Shown: positions 34,638 to 46,699 of the stretch, piece after piece
Layout: every line of letters starts with the position of its first letter
How positions within the stretch are numbered: position 1 is the stretch's first letter
Assembly (NCBI RefSeq): GCF_032854445.1
Contig: NC_088302.1
Coordinates: forward strand, 42,570,645 to 42,634,644
DNA: 64,000 nt
Source of the DNA: Liolophura sinensis
Lineage: Eukaryota; Mollusca; Polyplacophora; Chitonida; Chitonidae
Direction of reading: 5' to 3'
Notes under the pieces: generated by a model
Databases searched by the model: none
What the model was told of the DNA's origin: nothing
What the model saw: the letters and a program-made list of their open reading frames with translations, nothing else
Program-made: the position numbers and the translations under genes

Positions 34638-36735
34638 GAGTGTACTTGTTTATTGGTTTGTACAACATGTCTACCTGATTACATTAGTGTACCTGGTTTA
34701 CTGGTTTATGTAACATGTCTACCTAATTACAATAGTGTACCTGGTTTACTGGTTTATATAACATGCCTGCCTGATTCCCCCAGTCTACCTGGTTTACTGG
34801 TTTAATACAACATGCCTACCTGATTACCTGGTTTACTGGTTTATACAACCTGTCTACCTGATTCCCCCAGTGTACCTGGTTTACTGATTTACAACATGCC
34901 TATCTGATACCCTTAGTGTACCTGGTTTACTGATTTACAACATGTCTACCTGGTTCCCCCAGTGTACCTGGTTCACTGGTTTATACAACATGTCTACCTG
35001 ATTACATTAGTGTACCTGGTTCACTGGTTTATGTAACATTCCTGTCTGATTACCTTTGTGCACTTGGTTTACTGATTTACAACATGCGTACCTGATTCCC
35101 CCAGTTTACCTGGTTTACTGGTTTATACAACCTGTCTACCTGATTCCCCCAGTGTACCTGGTTTACTGATTTACAACATGCCTATCTGATTCCCTTAGTG
35201 TACCTGGTTTACTGATTTACAACATGTCTACCTGGTTCCCCCAGTGTACCTGGTTTACTGGTTTATACAACATGTCTACCTGATTACATTAGTGTACCTG
35301 GTTCACTGGTTTATGTAACATTCCTGTCTGATTACCTTTGTGCACTTGGTTTACTGATTTACAACATGCGTACCTGATTCCCCCAGTGTACCTGGTTTAC
35401 TGGTTTATACAACATGCCTGCCTGATTCTCCCAGCGCACCTGGTTTATTTATTTACAACATGCCTACCTGGCTCCCCCATTGTACCTGGTTTACTGGCTA
35501 ATACAACCTGCCTACTTGATTTTAAAAGTGTGCCTGGTTTATTGATTTACAACTTGCCTACCTGATCCCCCAGTGTACATGGTTTACTGGTTTCTACAAC
35601 CTGCTTACCTGATTGTAAAAGTGTGCCTGGTTTACTGATTTCCAACATGCTTGCATGATTCCCCCAGTGTGCCTGGTTTACTGGTTTATACAATCTGCCT
35701 ACCTGACTGCCCCAGTGTACCTGGTTTACTGGTTTATACAACCTGCCTACCTGATTCCCCCAGTGTACTTGGTTTACTGGTTTATACAACCTGCCTACTT
35801 GATTCCCCCAATGTACCTGGTTTACTGGTTTATACAACATGTCTACCTGATTACATTAGTGTACCTGGTTTACTGTTTTATGTAACACTCCTGTCTGTTT
35901 ACCTTTGTGCACTTGATTTACTGATTTACAACATGCGTACCTGATTCCCCCAGTGTACCTGGTTTACTGGTTTATACAACATGCCTGCCTGATTCTCCCA
36001 GCGCACCTGGTTTATTTATTTACAACATGCCTACCTGGCTCCCCCATTGTACCTGGTTTACTGGCTAATACAACCTGCCTACTTGATTTTAAAAGTGTGC
36101 CTGGTTTATTGATTTACAACTTGCCTACCTGATCCCCCAGTGTACATGGTTTACTTGTTTCTACAACCTGCTTACCTGATTGTGAAAGTGTGCCTGGGTT
36201 ACTGATTTACAACATGCTTGCATGATTCCCCCAGTGTACCTGGTTTACTGGTTTATACAATCTGCCTACCTGACTGCCCCAGTGTACCTGGTTTACTGGT
36301 TTATACAACCTGCCTACCTGATTCCCCCAGTGTACTTGGTTTACTGGTTTATACAACCTGCCTACTTGATTCCCCCAATGTACCTGGTTTACTGGTTTAT
36401 ATAACATCCCTCCCTGATTGTAAAAGTGTACCTGATTTTGCTGATTTACAACATACCTACTTGATTCCCCCAGTGTACATAGCTTACTGGTTTGTACAAC
36501 ATGCTTACCTAATTTTAAAGGTCTACATGGTTTACTGGATACCTACCTGATTCCCTTAGTGTACCTGGTTTACTGATATACAGGATGCCTACCCGATTAC
36601 CCAAGTGTATCTGGTTTACTGCTTTTCAAACTGCCTCTATGTACTTCATCTCCCCTTCCCCAATCGATTTACTGATTTACACGACTTACCTACTTTATTC
36701 CCTCAGTGTGCCTGGTTTACTCATTTATATCACAC
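34638..36735. repeat. 48-bp minisatellite of unit 3 with a 567-bp higher-order duplication
   Basis: Same repeat as in unit 2 but longer. A block starting near 35338 repeats from near 35905 with an offset of about 567 bp, including matching variant units (gcgcacctggtttatttatt and catgcttgcatgattccccc). This accounts for most of the extra length over unit 2. Confidence 0.9.
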
Positions 36736-36745
36736 CTACACGAAG

Positions 36746-36792
36746 CACGACGTTAAACCTCAAGTACTCACTCACTCACTCACTCACTCACA
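36746..36792. repeat. SINE-like 3' end with (ACTC)n tail (unit 3)
   Basis: cgacgttaaacctcaagt followed by about six ACTC repeats; counterpart of 19630-19683 with fewer repeats. Confidence 0.8.
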
Positions 36793-37437
36793 CCTTCACG
36801 ATCCACCAACCTCTGAATTACTGGTGTAAAGGATGACAAGGCTGATCCACAGAGCTGTAGACCAGAGCATGCATACTTAATTTACACAGTGTAACGCCTC
36901 TGAGTGAAGTCATAATTATTTGTATGCTGTCTGTGGATATTAGTCCGTAAAACACAATTAGTACGTGAACCGAAATATGATGTGACTGTCATCACAACTG
37001 TCCCTCATTCCACACATGACGCCAGGTGATACACAGCATAAGCAAACTTCACACTTAAACTGAATTAGACTACAAACACAATACAGAGTTAAGGTTTACG
37101 TTGGCGGCAGTTCACTTGTCGATTGCATGCCCGTCCAGATCGTTTCCTGGTCAGTACCTACCTTGGGCAAATAGATGGAACCTAAAATTTGCTCCAGTTG
37201 ACATTTACCTCGCCATTTCTCCGAAAATCTTTTTGAAGAAAGCGGATGTCTCGGCGAATAAACACTGATGAGGAAGAACCGGAGAGTGACGCGATGTGTA
37301 CATAAGGAATGCAAGCAATTCCAAATGTATATATAACGTCCTAAAAAGCCTCTTCTGAATCAGTTGCCCTGGTGGTATCCCTCTACATCCTAATCCAAAC
37401 GTCAAGGTAATGTGTCTTACCTTATTTTTCTTTTACA

Positions 37438-37476
<39 letters not shown>

Positions 37477-38828
37477 TCCGTGTAGCTTCTAAGATTTGCG
37501 TGTAATAGCCTGTATCCGTTATTGTAAATCACTGATCAATCACTACAGTTGGGTTTTGGATAAATCACCGGGCGCCTTGTTGATTGCTTTTATGTTATGT
37601 CATGATGTCTTTACGGCGAGATACAGAAAATTTTATTGTAATAATAACAATGAGGTATTTGCATGGAAAAAAAACACGCGAAGCTCAGAAAAAGGAAACA
37701 AAAAGAACTAAAAAAAAATACAGCCGACAGTAAATCTGATAGAGGCAACAAGACAGAACCAAGAAAACTAAAGAACATAGCCCACAGAAAAATGACCAGA
37801 GACCAGAGGAACGGAGAAACCCCAGAAAAACGGACAAAGAAGACAGGACATGGGCGAGAGAAAGCCTTACAACGCTTAGAGAAGTGGTATCAAAAGACCA
37901 GACATCATATGGCAGAGCCCGTGGAATACCGGACAGCCTGTAGATCAGGACCCAAGATGTATAGTTATTTGTATCAAAGATTCCAACTCAGGGATCAACG
38001 GCTAGCCGTTTGTTTGTATAAAACATTACGTTTCTCAGTCAGCGATGGCTCTTGATACAAATCCTTAAAACCGCATGTTTGTCTCCATTGTGCACTAGTG
38101 GTGATGATTTAACAATACACGTAACAGTAGCTTTTTATTTCTCGCTGTGCAATTTACGATGTGACGTATTACACAAAGGCACTTGCTGGCTTCCTATCCG
38201 GCCGTAAGTGGGAAGGTCTTCAAGCAAGCGTCGGATGGTCGTGAGTTTCCCCCGGTTCTTCCCGGTCTCCACCCCCCATAATGCTGGCCGCCGTATTATA
38301 AGTGAAATATTCTTGATTACTCTGTAAAACACCAATCAAATAAATAAACATTATATTCTTCTTGGGGCAATACAATTGGCTTTAAATTGCTGTTTTCCTA
38401 AGTCCGGAGCTACATACACATACTGTCTGTCACCTTTCTTGCCAAAGTGTTAGTTCAAAGCTGCTTCCTTGATTTTCACGTAAACGAGTGACTCTTTGAT
38501 TCCTTTCCGTGCAATTTCTTCATTATTTGAAATGAAGCTTCAAATGTTTGCCTTTTGTTTTCGTGCTCCTGATAGCCCTTTGTCGTCGCCCTGTTTCTTT
38601 GTTCCGCAATTCCTGTAGATGTTGTACTTCTTTGTTTGTTTGTTTTTTTCTGTTTTACGTGTAACTAGTCGATACTGATAGCTGTTGTTCTGTTTTCGAT
38701 TTTTCTGTTTTTATACTTTAAGTCCAACCCATTAGTCAGTGCCCACATTTCGGTATTACTAGATACTATTGGCCATTAGTATTAGTTACCGGTTTATTTC
38801 ACCCGTGATGCCACAGCTGATGTCGTTT
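36793..38828. other. Conserved upstream region of unit 3, no gene supported
   Basis: Counterpart of 19684-21725, with the AT microsatellite near 37440-37472 longer than in unit 2. The purine-rich open frame of unit 2 is split here by a small indel. Confidence 0.5.
38180..38346 (+). repeat. SINE family A, 5'-truncated (upstream of gene 3)
   Basis: Counterpart of 21076-21243, same truncation and flanks. Confidence 0.85.
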
Positions 38829-38835
38829 TATATAA
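38829..38835 (+). promoter_or_regulatory. Candidate TATA box of peptide gene 3
   Basis: TATATAA, same context as in unit 2, 250 bp before the coding ATG. Confidence 0.5.
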
Positions 38836-39078
38836 CTAGTCGATCTGTTCCGAACGATTTTCGTTCAATAGCTGCTGCCCTGGTTAATTACAATGTTAGT
38901 GGTTAATTATTACTCTAAAGTTAGCCGTCACGATGCTGGCATTTTCCATGTTTGTCGCCAAGTCTTATCTTGTTATTTTTATTGTTATATTCAACTGTTT
39001 GAGTGTTTAGGATGAGTCTTCGAGTAATAACTTGTGGGCGTTTTGTTTTTCTCATACTGTTTGTTGATTATATTTCAG

Positions 39079-41179
39079 ATGAAGCTTACGCTGATAGCTG
39101 TTGCCCTAGTTTCCTTGCTACTCGTCCACGAGACAGAATCAGGTTGGATTCGTTTTAGGCGAATCGGAAGAGCCATTGCCCGTGCCTGGAAACCCGCTTG
39201 CTCATTGACATGTCCTAGAATCTGCACGAAAGGATTTTTATGCAAGTTTGGCTGTGGGGCTTTGTGTGGCAAGAGGAAGAGGGCGGTAAGATCCATACTC
39301 CTACAACTGTAATAGGAAGAGCAGAATGGAGAGTAAAACTTATGCATCGAGGACAGGGTCATATACTTGGCATAATAAGACTTAAGCAGGATTAAGTTTT
39401 AAAAAAATGCAGTGGGGTAAAAAGTAATTTATTAGTCGTCAGTGATCAAGAATTGCTCAAAATTATCCGACTATTATTCTCACGACAGACACATCCTTAC
39501 ATAGCATTAGCATCTCGTTATATTATTTATACATTTACTTATTTGATTGGTGTTTTATGCCGTATTCAAGAATATTTCACATATACGATGGCAGCCAGCA
39601 TTATGATGAGATCAAACCGCACAGAGCTCGGGGATAACCCACGATCATCGGCTCGTTGCTGAGAGAAAGTCCCACCTACGGCCAGACAGGAAGCCGCCAT
39701 GAACTAGACTTGAACTCACATGTACATATAGACGTACATGTAGACGGCTGCACTAAAATCTTGTACACATCAAACAACTCTACGTGTTTATACCACCCGT
39801 GTTGACAGGCTTTCAAACAGGGCGTCCACGTCACTCGGCTGCCAAGGAACTTTGACTTTTACGACCTGAGCGATGATGACTTCGTCAGTCTTCAGGAAAT
39901 TGCAACCACACTAGGCCACTCTGTGAACGAAGTTGATCTGATCGTCGCCTTCAACGCTACTGATACCAACCGTAAGTATTACAACTGTAGCGTATATACG
40001 TTTGATGGATTGGAATTCAATGGTGTTTTAAAAAAATTGGTGTCATTTCACGAAGGTATTTCCGAATGATTAATAGTGCCGCTTCACTTAAACGCCATAC
40101 GGAAGACACAAGACAACACACCTTGCCCATTGAGTCAAATTACCTTGACATGGGATCAATCAGCTCTTGGCATATCCCTTCCCATTGAGTACCGGTGCTG
40201 AAGTACCAAATTTGCCGAGTTCAACGTTTTTGGTCTTGCTAGGCAAGGCGGACCCTTTACCACTTGACTGCCTTAGAGCCGTTGTGTTTAAGAATGTTTT
40301 AGAGATTCAGACTACTGTACAGTTCTTTCAACCTCAGCAGTATTGTACCACACATGGGTATGTTTGTATTTTGAACCTTTCAGTTTCTACACGGTGGTCT
40401 TAATCCACTCTCTAGATGAGATTGAACTTTTGCTCGCTGCGTATTCATGGGTCATGAAGATAAGTTAAAAACATTATTAAAATTGTATACGAAGACAGCT
40501 TTGGAACTTTCCTTACATAACATTTCTCATTTTAACATTTGCAGAAGACGGCAAGCTGACTGAAGAGGAACTGTTATCATCAAAGGTGTTTGTGTTTGGT
40601 GAGTTGGTTATTTGACTGTGAGGTTAATATCAAACCCAGTTAATGTCAGCTTTATGTGAATCTTGCACGCTAAAATTTCTGTTACAGTTTAGGAAGGTGT
40701 TCTGGTGTTCATTTATAAAAGCTGTGTATGGTAGCTGAAGAGACATGGATATTTCAGCAAACATGCAAGATGCTTGCATATTTATGTTTGGGACATTTTC
40801 AATCAAAGCAAATAGTCCAGTAAGCATGACTGTGTTTGCATTATGTGTTAAAAACCGATCAACGAAACACTTGTGCTTAGTGTGTACACTCCATTTTGGG
40901 ATCAGTCCCCAAACTGGTGCGGCTAGAAAACACACTGGCTTTGGAGTTTCAGTGAAAACACATCACTACACATGCGAATCTGCACATCTGTATCGTTTTA
41001 TGCAGCATTTGAGGCTATTTCACTCGTGTTACAGTATATACTTTTACTTTAAATCCATCTTTTGATGTTTTGCAGCTGATGGCCCGGTTGAGCCCGACAC
41101 CACACTTCCCCCACTGACCACACTTCCCCTGACCACACTTCCCCCACTGACCACTAATGATACTGTCACTGAACCCTGA
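39079..41179 (+). CDS. Cysteine-rich antimicrobial-type peptide precursor with EF-hand pro-region, gene 3
   Basis: 175-aa precursor. Exons are 39079-39285, 39809-39971, 40545-40598 and 41076-41179, all GT-AG. It differs from gene 2 by three coding substitutions that I could find: A44T between the first two Cys, Asn to Ser at position 3 of the first EF loop (DLSDDDFVSLQE), and one synonymous change (AAA/AAG Lys) in the third exon. Ser is tolerated at loop position 3, so calcium binding is probably kept. Signal peptide, helix, six Cys, KRKR site and TTLP tail are as in gene 2. The intact frame and splice sites suggest a functional recent duplicate. The role as a secreted immune peptide is inferred from architecture. 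Confidence 0.85.
39530..39722 (-). repeat. SINE family A in the first coding intron of gene 3
   Basis: Same insertion as in genes 1 and 2. Confidence 0.85.
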
Positions 41180-41335
41180 ATGACCGGACCTCGATATGGT
41201 CGACCGCTCTATCCGACCACATGCTGATTTTGTTAGTTCTGTTCACATAGCATATATTATTTTTCCAATATTTCCAAACTGCTGTAATTTGACACCATTT
41301 TTATTCGGTGTTTCACGGACAAATTAAAAAATTGG

Positions 41336-41341
41336 AATAAA
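41336..41341 (+). terminator. Polyadenylation signal of gene 3
   Basis: AATAAA in the conserved 3'UTR, same position relative to the stop as in gene 2. Confidence 0.6.
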
Positions 41342-44204
41342 AATATTTTCCTGTCTTTGTCTTTTTTGTGTGACTTCAAAGTTTTTAAGGCTTATCGATC
41401 ACATAAATGTATGTCTTCATCAGGAAAGGTTGCTGAGACAGTCTCAAGTTAGAAGATCTTTAGAAGAAAAAGATTGATTCTGTCCGGAAAAAAATTTGAA
41501 GATGTTTTAAAATTTTTAAGATGTTCAATTTGTGACTTGTATTATGGTAATGAATATCTGTATAGCTTGAGTTATATAAAAAATAAAGTCAGTGAAAGTG
41601 CTCACACAGGCCCTTTATGTTTTCTGTTTGTTCGTGCGACTAAGCTGCATTCCAGTCACATATGTACCGATGAATTAATCAAGGACTATGTAGTTAATGA
41701 CGCCTTTTGGTTTTACCCACCTGTAAACAGATTTACTTGTAACTATGTTCCAGAAGTTATACCGAAGTTATAAAGAGGTGATTAGGTCAAAATTTATCAG
41801 CACCAGTCCAGTCGAATTTTTACCATTATATTAGATTAGTTCAAATAAAAACCTTTCACAAAATATTGGAAATGTCTGTGCACGTGTTACCGTTCAGAAT
41901 TGGTATTAGAGTTTCTCATATTTATAAAGCGGGGCGTATTATACATTGTGTAACTTTCTAAAACTTTAATATTATTTTAACACGATGAATATTACAGGTA
42001 CGAGTCAAATATTTAAAGAGAAAATACAGTCTGCCACTATATATACATAGGAAAAATGATATAGGACACAGTTATCACAGAAAAGTATGTAAAAAATTCT
42101 GTACAGTTTTAAAAGTCGAGAAGATGAAGTTCATGGCACTGACGGAAAATTCACAGTTCAGTAGCAATGTTGTAGAAGTCCCTAAGAACTTGGCCAATCA
42201 ATAGTGTTGAAAGCGTCACGTGATAACTGGCTGTCACGTCAAAACACCTATCACCTCTCGACGTTTGGTTTCTTCTAGTGGACAGACAGATATCGGTGCA
42301 ATAAATTGGATTTTGCGGTTAGTTTAAGTGTTAAACTGATGCATTTGAACTACACCGTTATGAGTAAAGAACTGAGAACGGCTGTCTGTGTCGCAAGGTG
42401 TACTTGTTGGCCAGATTACTGCAATAACTGGTTGGGGTGAGCTGGCTTGGGAGAGTCATTGCTTGAAGAAATATATTGTGACTTCGCATTATTTTCCCTT
42501 ACCAAAGTCAAATTCATTACGAAAATATCGTCCCAAAATCTTAATAAAAGGATCTATTATCAGTCAGAAGGTCATGCTATGTTCGGTAAATTCCCTAAAG
42601 TCGGTAGAGCCAGCTAGGGCAAACGCTTACACCCATCCAGGATGAGGACGAGCAGGACCGCTAAAACACGACGTTTGTGTCAACTGGCATTACTATGACC
42701 GAGAGCCAAACTAAAAGAAACATCGGCACTTTTAACAGAGCAGACCTAATACTCTTTAGTTGGGCTTCAGACGTTTTTGTGACGTCACTATCGATGGCTA
42801 TAAAAAAATGACAAAATGGCGTCACCAAGTGAGTGTGGGTTTTTAACACACAGGTACTGACCATTGTTTGCTATTTATTTTGTTCATAAATGGTGTAGAG
42901 CTTTTAATATATTTTAGAAAATTTCTGAAATACTAATTTATTAATTTAGCTTTAGTGGCTGACTTTATGTTGACTATAAAGAAAGATAATAATTTGAGCT
43001 ATTCTTAGTAAATACAGGACTTTTGGTTTGATCTCTACATAGCCTCTTTAAATGAGATGCTTTGCTGTAAATGCTGATCATAAAATTTGCGGTTGTTGTT
43101 CTAGAAAGAACTTCTCGACAATCCCTCACTCTAACGAACAGCTTTACGTTGTGTACATATTTATGCATCGTGAATAAAATAAGGCGATTTACAAGGAAAT
43201 ATACGAAAAATTAATTTACGATGATGAGCGATATTTAGGTCAAAAAACTGGAATATACATTGCTGGGGGGCTCCTAGGTCATTGCGCCGCGCTGGCACGC
43301 CAATCACCTCGGCCACGGGGCCCCCTGAATTACTAAAAGATGATAACTTGATGCTTGTTTACCATTTTAGGCAGGTACGTGATTATTTGTTCTCATTCCA
43401 TTTACAACATCTCCATGAATTTCAAGATTAAAAGACGTTAAGGACAACAGCAGAAATAACGATTAACAGAACAACCATAAACAACCGTATCTAAAAATAC
43501 ATCTGCACATTTAAAAAAATCTCCTTTCATGTGATAAATTCTCATTCTACGAGATAAATTCAGTGCAATTTATCTACAAGGTGTATAAGTGTGAAATTAT
43601 TTTTCACCTTATTCTGCACTTTTTTTTATCTCTTCATGTAATATCGCATGTGACTGAGCCTATAAATAATCCAATGTGATATTGCATCATCATGATACGA
43701 TGAAAAAATAATTATACTGCATATGGCGAATTTAGTAAATGTAAGCACATGTATGTAAATCAACACAGATAGGGTCTGTAAAAGTTTTACACTAGAAGAT
43801 GCATCTACAGAGAAGCTTTCATCATTCTTGATCATGTGTTGTTCTCGGTTTTAATGATTATACAGTATAAGATGGGAGTCTCTTGTTTTAGCAGTTTAAT
43901 GGTTTCTGTTATCAAGTATAAAAATTGACCAATTAGTGATGTCTCTTGTTCAAGCTCTTGTTGGTACGGTTTTGGCTTTGTGTCAACAGGTTTGTCGTGT
44001 TGTTGGAGCTGCGTGGGGCTTTCCCTGCCTCTACCCGGCTTCCACCACCTATGTAAATTATCCCCCCATTTCAGCGAAATAGCCGTCAGTTTGTCATACC
44101 AATCAAGTTAACAAATACTTGGAAAGTCTTCTAACGTAAAAGATGTTACATAATGTACTACATATGTTTATTTCGAAAGTCAAACCTTTGAAGTAATCAC
44201 CATT
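41342..44204. other. Tail of unit 3, no gene supported
   Basis: Counterpart of 24240-27149. It carries a small deletion near 42780 relative to unit 2 and a minus-strand SINE-A head remnant at 43262-43326. The last stretch, after about 44160, is the more diverged copy leading to unit 4. Confidence 0.5.
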
Positions 44205-44320
44205 AGCAACAAGACAACGAGGATAATGTCAATAACTATGATGTCAATAGGGACAAGAGGAATGAAAATAATGAGAATAATGACAATACGAATAAACACA
44301 TTGGGGGTAATTGATGTTTT
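44205..44320. repeat. Purine-rich AATGACAA-type simple repeat (unit 3/4 junction)
   Basis: Diverged counterpart of 10380-10505 and 27150-27290. Confidence 0.65.
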
Positions 44321-44370
44321 TATACCAATACAGGCACACATATACAGAGTCTTGCAAGACTGTCTGATCA

Positions 44371-44560
44371 TTTCAGTAGCCTAATGGCTAGAGTGCCTAC
44401 AAGTCGGGAGATTCGGGATCAAACCCGGGTCGGGTTATTCCCAAGACATTAAAAATGGTACAAGTTGCTGCCTCGTTTATTCCTCAGCACTGAGAGATTA
44501 GAGTAAAAATAATAGGACTGATTGACCCGGTGTCAGTGTAATGTCACTTTTTCACTCAGG
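44371..44560 (+). repeat. SINE family B joining units 3 and 4, apparently chimeric
   Basis: The left flank and head (tcagtagcctaatggctagagtgcc, B-box-like GGGATCAAACCC) correspond to the elements that end units 1 and 2. The right part (cagcactgagagattagagt, gacccggtgtcagtgtaatg, then agaaagcaaaac) corresponds to the truncated elements that begin units 1-3. A single element thus stands where the other junctions have two elements separated by the spacer. Confidence 0.7.
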
Positions 44561-45071
44561 CACAAAGAAAGCAAAACAAAATGACAACATATGTTTAGTA
44601 AAAATCGTGTCAAAACTGATCTCGAAATTACATGTATTTAAAGGTTCCTCGATGCATGAAAGTAAAGTGAAATAAAAAGAAACATCCTTCAAAAAAAAAA
44701 CGAACGAAACTCGCTGCATAGAAATAATATCGCTTATCAATTTAAAATATAGATTTTTACAGTTAAATTATAGTTCATCTTGAACTGGTGGGCTTATACC
44801 AAATAGAATAATTTCAGTTCTTCACTCAATCACACAGAAAGCAAAACCAAAAAGACAACATATGCTTAGTAAAAATCATGGAAATTACATGTATTTAAAG
44901 GTTCCTCGGTTCATGAAAGTAAAATAAAACTAAACATCCTTCGAACGACACGAACGCAGCTCGCTGCATGGAAAAACATCGGTTATCAATTTAAAATATA
45001 GATTTCTTCAAACTGAACAGTTTAATTCAAATTTATCTTGAACTAGTGGGCTTATACCAAATAGATTCCAA

Positions 45072-46690
45072 CAGTGTACTTGTTCACTGGTTTATACAAC
45101 ATGCCTACCTGATTACCTGGTTTACTGGTTTATACAACATGTCTACCTGATTACATTAGTGTACCTGGTTTACTGGTTTATATAACATTCCTGTCTGATT
45201 ACCTTTGTGTACCTGGTTTACTGGTTTATACAACATGCCTGCCTGGTTTCACCAGTGTACCTGGATTACAGGTTTATACAACATGCCTATCTGATTCCCC
45301 CAGTGTACCTGGTTAACTGGTTTAAACAGCCTGCCTACCTGATCCCCCCAGTGTACCTGGTTAACTGGTTCATATAGCATGCCTACATGATTGTAAAAGT
45401 GTACCTGGTTTACCGATTTACAACATGCCTGCCTGGTTCCCCCAGTGTACCTGGTTTACTGGTTTATATAACATGCCTGCCTTGTTCCCCCAATCTACCT
45501 GGTTTACTACATGTAGTTTCTACAACATGTCTACCTGATTACATTAGTGTACCTGGTTTACTGGATTATATAACATTCCTGTCTGATTACCTTTGTGTAC
45601 CTGGTTTACTGGTTTATATAACATGCCTGCCTGGTTCCCCCAGTGTACCTGGATTACAGGTTTATACAACATGCCTACCTGATTCCCCCAGTGTACCTGG
45701 TTAACTGGTTTAAACAGCCTGCCTACCTGATTCCCCCAGTGTACCTGGTTAACTGGTTTATATAGCATGCCTACATGATTGTAAAAGTGTACCTGGTTTA
45801 TTGATTTACAACATGTCTACCTGATTCCCCCAGTGTACCTGGTTTACTGGTTTCTACAACATGCCTGCCTGATTCCCCCAGTGTACCTAGTTAACTGATT
45901 TATATAGCATGCCTACATGATTGTAAAAGTGTACCTGGTTTATTGATTTATAACATGCCCACTTGATTCCACCATTGTACATGGCTTACTGGTTTATACA
46001 TGCCTACCGAATTTTAAAAGTCTACCTGGTTTACTTGTTTACTGGATGCCTACCTGATTCCCTCAGTGTACCTGGTTTATTCGTGTGTGCCATGCATACC
46101 TGATTCCCCCAGGGGGCCTCCGTGTCCATGAGGGTTAGCAGGCCAGCACGGCGCAATGACCTAGAAGCCCCCTACCAATGCTCTCGCTGTGAGTTCAAGT
46201 CCAGCTCATACTCTGACAATACGTGGGAAGGGCTGTCAATAACCTGTGGATGGTTGTGGGTTTACACCGGGTTCTGCACGGTTTCCCCCCAACATAATGT
46301 TGGCCGTTTTCACATAAGTGAAATGTTCTTGAGTACAGCGTAAAACACCAGTTAAATATATACAATAAATAAATAAATGATTCCCCCAGTGTACCTGGTT
46401 TACTGGTTTCTACAACTTGTCTGCCTGATTACCAAAGTGTACCTGGTTTACTGATACACAGCATGCCTACCTGGTTAGTGTACCCGGTCTGATTGGTTAC
46501 AGCATGCCTACCTGATTCCTCTAGCATGCCTGGTTTACTGATGTACAGCATGCCTACCCGGCAGATTCTTCAAGTGTGCCTTGGTTTACTGGTTTACACA
46601 TGCTTATATGTACTTCATCTCCACTTTCCCAGTGGATTTAATGATTTACACAGCTTACCTACTTTATTCCCTTAGTGTGCCAGGTTTACT
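45072..46690. repeat. 48-bp minisatellite of unit 4, interrupted by a SINE
   Basis: Tandem 48-bp units at 45072-46109, then a SINE-A, then diverged units to about 46690. An internal block repeat is visible (45097-45420 resembles 45520-45800). Confidence 0.9.
46110..46378 (+). repeat. SINE family A inside the minisatellite (unit 4)
   Basis: Full head and body (ggggcctccgtgtccatgag, B-box-like GAGTTCAAGTCC, cataatgttggccg, gtacagcgtaaaacacc) with an (AAAT)n tail, flanked by tgattcccccag on both sides. Corresponds to the SINE-A at 2623 in unit 1. Confidence 0.85.
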
Positions 46691-46699
46691 GTTTTATTT

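Larger units (their letters stand above)
34190..44370. repeat. Array unit 3 (segmental duplication)
   Basis: Closest relative of unit 2. It has an expanded minisatellite and an intact peptide gene at 39079-41179. Near 44160 the sequence changes from near-identity with unit 2 to a clearly more diverged version of the same tail, marking a recombination or duplication breakpoint. Confidence 0.9.

Noticed and set aside
35547-35944. Repetitive 'proteins' in the minisatellite on both strands
   Set aside because: The repeat length is a multiple of three, so frames stay open by chance. Starts and ends are irregular and there is no splice or promoter context.
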